Positions 33,187-42,340 of a DNA stretch of 64,000 nt are shown here, piece after piece. The stretch's first letter is position 1, and each line of letters begins with the position of its first letter. A program made the position numbers and the translations under genes. This stretch comes from Parietaria judaica. Lineage: Eukaryota > Streptophyta > Magnoliopsida > Rosales > Urticaceae. The notes below the pieces were generated by a model. The model was not told the origin of the DNA and made no database searches. It was given only the letters and a program-made list of their open reading frames with translations. The stretch lies in contig OX940863.1 of the NCBI GenBank assembly GCA_954871525.1, forward strand, positions 22,456,001 to 22,520,000. Reading direction: 5' to 3'.

Positions 33187-34810
33187 TGGCTTTAACTTAG
33201 AATCGGATCCAAGGTTCGGGTCCCGAGATTGACCCGCTGAACACAAGGATAATTGAATGCCGAGTCAACGCGGGTTGACTAATGATCGTCAAAGCTGGAG
33301 GCGAATCCGTCGTCTTGGATGAGTCTCCGGGCTGTCCTTGGCGATCCTCGGCGAACTTCCCTCGTGAGGGGGCGAAGTTCGTATCAAGGCGAAGCTCCTC
33401 GTCAGACTTCCCTCGTGGTGGCGAAGTCCGGGCGGGGTCCTTGTCTTGGCGAAGCTCCTCGTCTGGGCAGAGTCCTTGTCTTGGCGATATCTTCGTCTAG
33501 GCGAACTCCGGTCTTGATGAAGCTCCGAGCTGGTCTTGATGATTCTTCGTGATTCTCCTTCCTTGGCGAGCTCGTACGGCGAGGGAGGACCTGCAAAAAT
33601 GGTAGATTGGGCCTGTGCCCCGTCGCTTATGGTTGGGCGAGGCTGCCTACGTATCTCAGTTTAAGAGAATCAGATTCCACGTAGTTCGGGGTTAGTGATA
33701 AACGGCAGATGAATGACGATGTGGTTTGACTCGTCGGAAGTACCGATGTTGGCGGCGCGGGGGTGACCCTTGGCCAGGCGGCTGGATATTACCGGCGTGA
33801 TGTGTTCTTCGTCGACCTCGTTGGTGTTGGCGAGCTCGCGGTGGCGAGGGCCTTAACCTGACGATGGATGTTCCTTGTCAACCTTGTCGAGGTTGGGGAA
33901 GGCGCCTCACCTGACAAGGGGTGCTCCTTGTCGACCTTGTCAAGGTTGGCGAGGGCGCCTAGCCTGTTAAGGGATGCTCCTTGTCGACCTCGCGGGTGTT
34001 GGCAAGCTTGACCACCTGGCGAGGGACTCCTTCGTTGACTCGTCGAACAACTTCCCTTGTCGAGACTGAGACTCTATTCTAGATCTCCTCTTAGTCGGGC
34101 CTCAAGCAGCAAGCTCTCAATTCTTGCTGGGGGAGAGAGGGGCGACTTTCTAGAGAGAGAAGCTCTGGAGAAAGCTGTGAGTGAGTGTAGAAATTGGGGG
34201 GGGGGGGGGGAGCTCCTATTTATAGAAAACCAATTCCCTGAAACTGCACCTACAGGGGCCTGCGAATTTCTCCCCTGCTACAAGGGGGGTTGTCGAGGCC
34301 CCTAGCCCTGCAAAAGGGGTCGTCGGTGCTTCTTGATTCGTCTTTGATGTCTTCCAGTTGTCCGCGAGTCCGTATGTTGAGTTCGGGGGATCTGGAGGAT
34401 TCCCCGGAGATCTTCGTAGTCTCGGATCTCCTCGTCGTGTGGAATAATTACAAGTTACGCTCTCGTCAAGCTGTGACGAGGGTGCTTGTCAGGCTTGTCA
34501 CCTCGTCGGCTTGTCGCCTCGTTGCCTTGTCGGCTTGTCGCCTCGTCGGCCTCGTCGCCTCATCGGCCATGTCCTCTTCACCTTTTTGACTCCGGGCCTT
34601 GCCAATGTCTAGGTTCGTCGGCCTCCGGTCTTTGGCTTTGGTGATGGGCTTTGACTTTTGCCAAAAAAGGCCCACGCCTCGCCGCCTCGTCGGCCTTGTC
34701 CTCTTCGCCTTTTTGACTCCGGGCCTTGCCAATGTCTAGGTTCGTCAGCCTCCGGTCTTTGGCTTTGGTGATGGGCTTTGACTTTTGTTGATGGGCTTTG
34801 ACTTTTGACA
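33187..34810 (-). mobile_element. GC-rich LTR-like block, minus strand, probably Ty3/gypsy
   Basis: Read on the minus strand, the block has U3-like simple repeats, then a core promoter CTATAAATAGG (about 34214-34224), then CACTCACTCACAG. Further downstream are the phrases GAACTACGTGGAATCTG and GATACGTAGGCAGCCTCG, which I recall from LTRs of plant gypsy (Tat/Ogre-like) elements. Proposed ends are TGTCAAAAGTC at 34810 and ...AAAGCCA at 33187; the flanks AAAAA/AAATA match at 4 of 5. No internal domains are present, so it is solo or a remnant. The boundaries are tentative, and the open frames in it are compositional. Confidence 0.5.
34570..34788. repeat. ~92-bp direct duplication, period 127 bp
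   Basis: The stretch beginning TGTCCTCTTC and containing GACTCCGGGCCTTGCCAATG and GGTGATGGGCTTTGACTTTTG occurs from 34570 and again from 34697 with few changes. The segment between copies is rich in CCTCGTCGGC units. Lies in the U3 of the minus-strand LTR-like block. Confidence 0.8.
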
Positions 34811-34991
34811 AAATAAGCCCAATTTTTATATGTTACGAAAAATGTACATAACACTAATTTTTTATTTATATATCATTGAATATTTGTGTAAAGAAATTGA
34901 GAATATAAATTAATATTTTTTTAAAATATAGGAGTATGTTTGCTCTTTGCTGTAAATAATATAATATGTAGTAATTATTAAACGATATGGG

Positions 34992-35233
34992 TAGAGCTGC
35001 AACTCGCGGTGTCGCGACGAGTCGCGACTTAATCGCCAAAAATCATCACTGTAGAAGTCACGACGAGTCGCGGTGGGGGGAGGTCGCGATGGTCGCGACT
35101 CGTCGAGAGAGAGAGAGGTGTTACTTATGTGAGAGGGAGAGAGAGAGAGAGGGAGAGAGAGAGAAAGTCGCGACGATGCACCGAATCGCGACTGGTCGCG
35201 ACTAGCAACAGTGAATCGCGAGTTTCAGCTCTA
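34992..35233. mobile_element. hAT-like MITE, 242 bp
   Basis: Inverted termini TAGAGCTGCAACTCGCG and CGCGAGTTTCAGCTCTA, with flanks GATATGGG (34984-34991) and AATATGGG (35234-35241), 7 of 8 identical. The body is built from repeated CGCGACGAGTCGCGAC-type palindromic units and a GAGAGA run. It is far more CpG-rich than its surroundings. It sits about 250 bp upstream of the start codon of the membrane-protein gene, so it may lie in that promoter. Confidence 0.8.
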
Positions 35234-35482
35234 AATATGGGGTCTTAACCCAAACATAAAGGGTATTTTAAGAAGATGATAAACGATATTTAATTATTAA
35301 AACTAGCAAAAACATAAACGACAATAATATGTAGTAATCCAGTAAGTATGGGGTCTTAGCCCAAACCCGAACCTGTATTTTAACCCGACCCGACACGTTA
35401 GTCGTCTTCTTCTCCAGACACTGAGTCACTCTCCGATTCCAAATCCCAACTCGGCGAGTCAATCCTCGGACGGACCAGAAGA

Positions 35483-37649
35483 ATGGTCGGAAATGGAAGA
35501 CCTTCGAATTCCTCTCTGTTCATGTCTCTTCTTCTTCTCTCGTTGAGCTCCTCTCTCGCTTACAGACCAGGCGACATCGTCCCCACCAGCAAGATGGGCC
35601 AATACCACTCGGTTCGTATGCACCAATTCACAGAAACCCTAGATTCGGATTTCGATCAATTCGCTGAATGTTTTGGTTTCGGATTCGTTTTTTCAGTCCA
35701 GAACTGTGTGGCAAGACGTGATCGGACGCCATTGCCCGATCTTCGCCGTCAATCGCGAGGTTCGATCACGATTTCTGCTGATTTCCAGATTAAGGATTTC
35801 CTCTTCGTCGTAGTCGATGAATATTGTTTGTGCGTACAGGTTTTGGTTCCTATACCTAAGCCGGTGGGTTATACCGGAGCTGATCCGTACAAAATGTGAG
35901 TACTTCTTTCACCATTGTTAGCTAAATGATCAATCTTGACACCGTTAGAATGTTCCCCTTCCTCAATGTATATTGTATTGAGTAGATCCTTATATATATA
36001 TATATATATATATCATGAATTGTATTGGTGATATCAGAATGTGATTACCTTTTCTGTGTGCAGATCATTCCAAATCGGAAAAGAGAAGTTTTTGGTTCCG
36101 TGGCTTCTCGTAATCAATCGCAAGAGCTCAGAGGTTCCGATGATCGATGTGCATTTGGTAAATTTTCTGGTTTCTGTCGGCTTTTGAGCTCTCGAATACA
36201 TTAAAAACGATTATTTCGCTGTCCATTTTCGTTGATACAAATGTTCGTGTGGTGTAGAGATACGCCGGCGGTGATCTTCTCGGTGTCACTGCCAAAGTGG
36301 TGGATATGCCTCAACAATGTATGTAATTCCGTATCGCTTATTTTGGTTGTGTTAAGCTTTTTCGATATTAATTACGCTTTCCGAACAGACGTAAAGGTTC
36401 ATACGGAGATTCGTCAACAATTCTGGGATCGTGATAAGTGGCCCAAGCATGTACTTGTTAGATATACATGGTTAGATATTCTAATCTTTCTTTGACATTA
36501 TGCTCTTTGGATTTCACAAGAATATAATCATGTACTTAGATCTATGTTTCTCCTTGACATCTTAAAACCGAACCTTGGATTTCTAATTATTTCGGATTTT
36601 GTTTATTTTCGATACAGGGAAGAGCAATCAGAGGTAGATGTGATTTCTGGATTTTATGTTCTGTTTGGATCAGGTAAGACTTGTATGAATTGATTGGGAC
36701 CGTGCGTTTGTTTTAAATGTTGAGTAATTGGCCGTAAGCCCCCTAAATTTTGCCCGTCAGTGCTTTGCGCTCTGAACACCTAAATTTTGCTCGTCGGTGC
36801 ACTTTGCGCCCTGAACATTGATTTTTGGCGACAATGTCCCATACACTAACTATCAAAAAGTAGCCCGTTGCCCCTACGATGTAAAAATTGACGAAAAATG
36901 AATATATTTGGGCAACTCAGGACTTATTTTAGGATTATTTTGTACCAATCCATGTTGCAATTTAAGAAGGAAAGTTATAAACTCAAACTTAGGCAAGCTC
37001 CGGAAAGTTCGTTTGTTGTTCCGAATCCGATTCAAGGATATTATCTTGAGAGTATTTGGCAGCAATGCCCCCTCATTTTTACTCAGGTGTACTTTTTCCC
37101 AAAAAAAAAAAAAATTATTTGTAGTGCACGTGCAACCACCTCTCTTCATAGGGTGTTGTGCACAAAATAAAAATTTAGGGGAAGAGTGCCTCACAAGTGA
37201 AGATTCGGGGGGCTCGATTCTTGTATCGTTGCGGTTCACGCACAATAATTATGAGAGTCACAAAACGTAGAAATTTAGCGGACAAAGTGCACTAAAGAAA
37301 AGTTCAGGGACTAAGTGCTTTGTTAGAAGAGCGAGGAAAAAATTAACATGCGTCTGAAGATACCCAAATTTTGTGAAATTTAAATATAAAAATCATGGGT
37401 TTGTTTTGACAAATTGGCGCGTTATGTTATTTCCGCAACAGGTCTTATGCTTTCTTTCATCCTCTCTATCTACATTTTGCAATCATCACGGGAAAAAATC
37501 GAAAGGTATGTTTCAGAGCGATTAGAAGCCTATTTCTCGCTTATTATTCTCGGTGTTTTTTAATCGTTGCTGAAATTTGTATCAGGTTCGTTAGGGAGAC
37601 CGTCGCTGAGCACAGCACTTCTGTCGGAGGCATTGCTAAGGTTGAATGA
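35483..37649 (+). CDS. Conserved plant membrane protein of unknown function
   Basis: Nine coding exons with GT-AG borders and consistent phase: 35483-35611, 35697-35759, 35840-35895, 36064-36157, 36258-36318, 36389-36470, 36618-36673, 37442-37505, 37586-37649; 222 residues ending ...GGIAKVE. Residues about 10-26 form a hydrophobic signal sequence (SLFMSLLLLSLSSSLA). The mature part opens YRPGDIVPTSKMGQYHS. Segments such as GRHCPIFAVNREVLVPIPK, GYTGADPYKISFQIGKEKF and WPKHVLVRYTWEEQSEVDV are what I recall as highly conserved in a single-copy plant protein family without assigned function. Residues about 174-193 are one membrane helix, then a short charged tail. Predicted topology is a lumenal/extracellular domain anchored by a C-terminal helix (type I). 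Intron 7 (768 bp) contains a repeat insertion. I do not recognise a biochemical activity. Confidence 0.9.
36722..37330. mobile_element. Degenerate inverted-repeat insertion in intron 7
   Basis: The left part has CCCTAAATTTTGCCCGTCAGTGC and variants repeated about 55 bp apart; my spelling here is split: CCCTAAATTTTGC, then CCGTCAGTGC. The right part carries matching motifs in reverse (GACAAAGTGCACTAAAG, GTTCAGGGACTAAGTGC). This resembles a common plant MITE-type repeat. Exact ends and target duplication are not visible. Its insertion explains why this intron is several times longer than the others. Confidence 0.45.
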
Positions 37650-38274
37650 CAGAACCGGAAACCGTAACCCAAAAACCGAGATTAATTGGATGAAATCAAT
37701 TCGTGAAGTTCTGAGCTCGTTGTAGAGGGACAAAAGAAAAGGTAATACGTGAGAGTTGCACATAACTATTGAGATTATTAGGCTTATGTTAGGGAAACAA
37801 CTTGTATTAATTTTTGTATACTTAAAAAATAGTTCTCAAGAATCGAGAATTACGACTATATATCGTGAAGATTGAGTTTATTTTATATTTTGGTTTATTG
37901 AGTTCTCATGAATTGATATACATCCTAAAAATGTCTCTAAGGTATTATTATTTTAGGCAGGATAAGACAAGTCTTTGTTCTAGTTAAAATAAAAATATAA
38001 AACCAACAAAATGTTAAGATCATAAGCATTTAACATACTGTTCAACAGAAATGATCAATCAAATACTAATTCTTGATTAATGTGAGAACTCTATAATTAT
38101 ATATAAGTTAGTATTTTTATTTTACATTTTGTTATTAATTTATAATTTTTTGCACTATAATAAAGAAATATGTTTGGCTATCCAAAGATTTATATTCAGA
38201 TTCCGCATGAGTTTTTTTTTTTTTTTTTTTTTTTTTGCTTCACTTGGTAAAGAAGGAAAAAACAAAAGGTAATG
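37650..38274. other. 3' flank of the membrane-protein gene and AT-rich DNA
   Basis: Presumed 3' UTR at the left. A ~25-bp poly-T run is at 38212-38236. No gene recognised. Confidence 0.5.
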
Positions 38275-38480
38275 TGCTTGGGCCGTGCTTACTATTTTCG
38301 GGGTCCGAGGCAGAGAGTAATTTTGAGGCTCCTATCGAATATATAATATATTTGTATAATAAATAACTACTAATTCAAATATTGTTTTTTTGGCAAAACT
38401 ACTAATCAAATTTGTACAGGACCGGCCCTGACTTTATTGGGGCCCTAGGCGGGTAAATTTCGAGGCCCCTAATAATAAAT
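38275..38480. repeat. Fragments of the GGCCGGCCCTGA hAT family
   Basis: Two partial copies in series. The first, around 38278-38340, contains CTTGGGCCGTGCTTAC and TAATTTTGAGGCTCC. The second, from 38418, contains CAGGACCGGCCCTGAC and GGGGCCCTAGGCGG. Both resemble the left end of the element at 47964-48678. The second looks like a 5' fragment and the first a more diverged one; neither has a visible target duplication. Confidence 0.6.
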
Positions 38481-38917
38481 AAAATAAAATTATTTATTAA
38501 CTAAATTAAAAAAACAATTTTTTTATTGAATAATATATTAAGTTTTCCAAATTTGAGATTTTAAATTTTAAAAATTTAGTATTAAACAAATACAATTAAA
38601 AATTGAAATGACAAAAAAAAAACAAATGCTAAAATTTAGCTTTTTCATTATAGAAATATTAATTTTTTATATGAATTTATAAGATAATTTTTGCATTGTG
38701 CTATACTCGTTAAGGTGTACAACAAAGTATTATTTTCATATCAATTGATGAGTGATTAGATATAGTTTATAGATAGATGCTTAATTTATAATGAAATTTA
38801 GTAATTAGCTATTATTTTTGCAACGTATTTATGAAACAATAAAGGATAAAGATTAAATAAATACAAAAAAATTGAAACGACAAGTACACTATTAAAGATA
38901 TAGGTTTAAATTTAATG
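38480..38917. other. AT-rich DNA, no gene seen
   Basis: Possibly the decayed interior of the hAT fragment to its left; nothing more specific. Confidence 0.4.
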
Positions 38918-39002
38918 CTATAAATTCTACACTACCTCAAAAGTGGAGGTTGTGGGTTCGATTCCCACATATAGCAAAGCTGCTTTTAAAAAAAAAAAAA
39001 AA
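38918..39002 (+). repeat. 5'-truncated tRNA-derived SINE copy
   Basis: Contains the Pol III B-box phrase GGGTTCGATTCCCAC, preceded by the hairpin-like CTCAAAAGTGGAGG and followed by AGCAAAGCTGC and a ~14-bp A tail. This is the same order as in the minus-strand copy at 58571-58662 (reverse complement). The A-box half is missing or too diverged. No target duplication found. Confidence 0.65.
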
Positions 39003-39009
39003 GCTAAAA

Positions 39010-40228
39010 AGAAAATAGAAAGTGGGGCCACGAGAGTGGCCTAGTGGGGCCGTAACGTGTAAAAAATATACATATAAAAATTAACCAAGAGGATAGTAAT
39101 GGTGGAAATAGACCCCATTTCTCGTCATCTCCATCAATTTTTTTTTTTTTTTTTTTGCAAAATAACACAGAGAGGTTTTGAAGCTTCTTCCATGACTGCC
39201 AAGGCTCTATCCATGGCTGCCGATAAGGGCCCCCTTGAAGCGCGATACCCTAGGCGGTCGCCTAGTTCGCCTTGCCTCAGTGTATAATCGAGTTTCTCGA
39301 CTATATTATTTTGGATAGACAATCTAGCTAAATTACTAACCAATCAATATTAGACATGATTGATCGAAGATAAAACTTGATCAATTTTACTTTTGATAAA
39401 TTTCTTTCTGCATGCACAATTGTGACCGATATGATTAGAACTGTGTATAATGGGCGGAGGAAGTTCAAAAAGAAAAAAAAAATGGAAAAAAGAAAAAAAA
39501 ATTAAAGTATTTTTTGAACCCTTAATTTGTGTTTTTTAAGAAACTTAATTGGAGATTATTTTTTTACTATAAGCGCGCGGGCCTACTCCGTCTCCCTTCA
39601 GATAAGGCCTTGGCCTTAGTAACCTCGTTTATGGTTTATCAAGAAAGTAAAAAATTGAGAGATTCAATTAACAAATATATATATATATATATATATATAA
39701 TAAATCTCTACCATTATATATGTATAACTAACTAGCATATATTTACGTTTATTTTCTTTAGTTTGATAGACTTATTTAATTAATGATAGGCACCCCAATA
39801 TAGTGCAAACATATTATTCAAGTACGAGCTTTTGTACTTTGTTTTGGGCTGATTAATTAGTGTTTAATCAAATAGAATATTTGTAAGTGGGATATCTTAT
39901 CAAGTGTGAAATAGACATTATCTTACAACTTAAAAACTTTGTTCATCAATATAGTAATATTACTTTATTTATTTATTTATTTATTTATTTATCTATTAAA
40001 CTACTACGTGAATGATAAATTAATCCACATTAATTAAGAAAATAATAATAATGTGGTGACTGATAAAAAGAGATGAGATTATGTGCATCAACATTTCATA
40101 AAAGTAAATTTTATGTTTCGTTGTCAGTATAAATCAACATTTCAAGATAGTATGATACGGTATAATTTCTTCAAATTAATACTATTATACACCCTGACTC
40201 TAAATAATATTATTACATACCCCGACTC
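39010..40228. other. AT-rich DNA with simple repeats, no gene seen
   Basis: Includes poly-T near 39139-39155, a TA run at 39675-39698 and a TTTA tetranucleotide run near 39965-39990. No coding signal. Confidence 0.5.
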
Positions 40229-40236
40229 TAACTATT

Positions 40237-40990
40237 CAGGCACGGAGGGAAGGGGGACACACAATGGCCCCTTCCCTTCCTCAATTTTGTAAAAATAAAA
40301 TAAAAATAGTACATATATAACTATGCAATCCTATTTATATGTTGAAATCAGTTGCGTGACGTGGTTTAATATATATGGTATATTGATATCAATGATATGG
40401 TAATTTTTTTATTTGGTAATTAATAATCTTATTTTTTTGGCTGTGCGTAACTGATTTGAATACATCTTTGACTCTCCTCCTCCCCATTTTTCTTTTTTCT
40501 CTGCGATCTGTGACTACTCGGCTGCTCCTCTTTTTCTTCTTCGTCGATTGCCCATCAATTCCATCTCTCCCTCTCGAAGAACTCGTTCTCGTTGCATTCT
40601 TCTCGTGCTTCTTCACAGATAAACAACGATTCCGCTTCACAATTGCTACTCACAAGATCTGGTGTTTAGTTTTTTTTTTTTCATTGTTTTTCGGTTCGTC
40701 TCGCCGTCTCGGAATGCAGGTGCGATTTTTGGTCTCTCCGTCTCAAACTACGCAGCCGTCGTGGTTCTCTATCTCTTCGTTGGATTTCTATTTTCTGCAA
40801 TTGGATCGTGCGTCGGTTAAATTTGTCGAATTGCAGTTTTTACTCTCTCCTCCGACCTCCGGTGACGGCTGCGAATTTTTACTGCGGTGCGCCGGCGACG
40901 GTTAAATTCGTCGGATTTCAATTTTTATTTATTTTTTGTACAAATTTATCCGGTGCCCCTTCTATGTTGAAAGGCTGGCTCCGTCGCTCC
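40237..40990. mobile_element. Possible decayed hAT-like element
   Basis: Left end CAGGCACGGAGGGAAGGGG and right end (reverse complement GGAGCGACGGAGCCAGCC) are loosely inverted. The flanks TAACTATT and TAACTAAC share 6 of 8 bases. The interior has a CT-rich stretch (40455-40620) and a patch at 40750-40930 with a direct near-repeat of GTTAAATTYGTCGRATTKCA. The 149-codon frame inside has no recognisable domain, so I do not call it a gene. Confidence 0.35.
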
Positions 40991-41062
40991 TAACTAACAT
41001 TTATACTCGATAAATTCATAAGTAAAAAAATAATTCAAAATTCTCTAGTTCAAATAATTAGT

Positions 41063-41195
41063 TGTTGAATATTGTATAGCTTAGTGAGTGTTTATAGTTT
41101 TGGTACTTTTACCACAATTTACTTTTATTGTAATTAGAGTTGTAAATACTCAATTCATGAATGAGAAACACAACTTTCCCAAATCACTTTCTTCA
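41063..41195 (+). repeat. 5' LTR of copia-2
   Basis: 133 bp, TGTTGAATATTG...CTTTCTTCA. It differs from the 3' copy by A/C in CAATTTACTTTT. No classical TATAAA is obvious; AT-rich throughout. Confidence 0.9.
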
Positions 41196-41207
41196 TGGTA
41201 TCAGAGC
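41196..41207 (+). other. Primer-binding site of copia-2
   Basis: TGGTATCAGAGC directly after the 5' LTR, complementary to initiator tRNA-Met. Confidence 0.92.
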
Positions 41208-42340
41208 AAGGTTGAGGGAAAGTTCAACCCTAGCCGCCGTCACCGCTTATTCCCGTCGGGCGTTCATCTCCGGCCATCTCTCCGGTGACCCGTGCTTCCC
41301 GGTGCTCCTCCGGTATTCTCAAGCTTACCCGGTGTTCCTCCGGTATTCATAAGCTTTTCTGGTGTTCCAGGCTCTTCTCCGGTATTCCCCCGGAAATCTC
41401 GCGAGCTTTCCCCGCTCTGCGATCCTTCCAGGTTGTCTTCTCAGATCTGTAACCAGATCGTCTCCAAGCTCAGGCGCGCTCATCTTCGACGCCTCCTCCT
41501 CCGCTGCAATCTTCATCTCCGATACGTTTTTCCGACGTATCTCTCGAGCTCCATTTCCGTGTGTGCTATCCAGATCTGTGTGAACCTTCTCGGTGCTCCA
41601 GAGTCGTGCACAAGTTAAAGCACCCGTCTCCGGTGAGCTCATCTTCGACGGGCATCTTCTTGCTCAGATTCGTGTGAATCCTCTCGTACGTGCTTCTTCC
41701 GGCGACCATCACACCTCCTCTTCTCAGGCGAACACCATCTGTTCGACAATTTGACTGAGTCAAATCTCAGCTTCATTCGAAGCTTCTCTGACCTCAGCTC
41801 CTCCTTCGACGTCCATCTCCAGATCTACTCCTTCTCAGTCCGTCCTCTCCGGCGATCTTCAGCCGCTGCGTCCGACGCTACTTCAGGCAAATCTCCGACC
41901 AACTCGGATCTCCTCCGTCAGATTCTCAGGCGAATCTCCATCGCTCTCAGATCTGCGAATCAGATCCACAAACGCCATCTTCGTGAAGCTCGTCCTCCGC
42001 AAACCTCCGGCCATTGCGTCTCTTCTTCTCCGACGACACCTCCGTCGTCTCTTCCGGTCAAGCTCCAGCGAAAGTCTCTCGCGTAGCAGAGAAAGAAAAA
42101 AAAGGAGTGGACCCCACGTGCAAAAGAAAAAGGAGGCAGGTCATTTTTTGTCTATTTTTCTGTGTGTTCCAACACCAGATTTTGTGTTCCATTTCTGTGT
42201 GTTCCAACACCAGATTTAGTGTTCCAACACACAAAAGTTTCACAATTTCTCTTGAGTGTCCCTGCGTCAAAAAGGGTGTGCCCACAACCAGAAATTTATT
42301 TTTTCTGTGTTGATTCCTACCGATAAGTATCCGATAAATT
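41208..42340 (+). other. Long GC-rich leader of copia-2, no Gag frame
   Basis: Where most copia elements encode the N-terminal Gag domain, this 1.1-kb stretch has stops in all frames. It is much richer in CT and CCG than the element's pol region. It contains local repeats (CTCCGGTATTC, TCTCCGGTGA, CAGATCT, GTGTTCCAACACCAGATTT). It could be a long untranslated leader or host sequence acquired in place of gag. Confidence 0.6.

Noticed and set aside
33282..34589. Several open frames on both strands
   Set aside because: They come from GC-rich simple repeats (CTCGTCGGC, CTTGGCGA) in an LTR-like block and show no protein similarity.
40456..40905. 149-residue protein-coding gene
   Set aside because: Composition is low-complexity Phe/Ser-rich from CT-rich DNA, with no domain, and it lies inside a probable decayed transposon.
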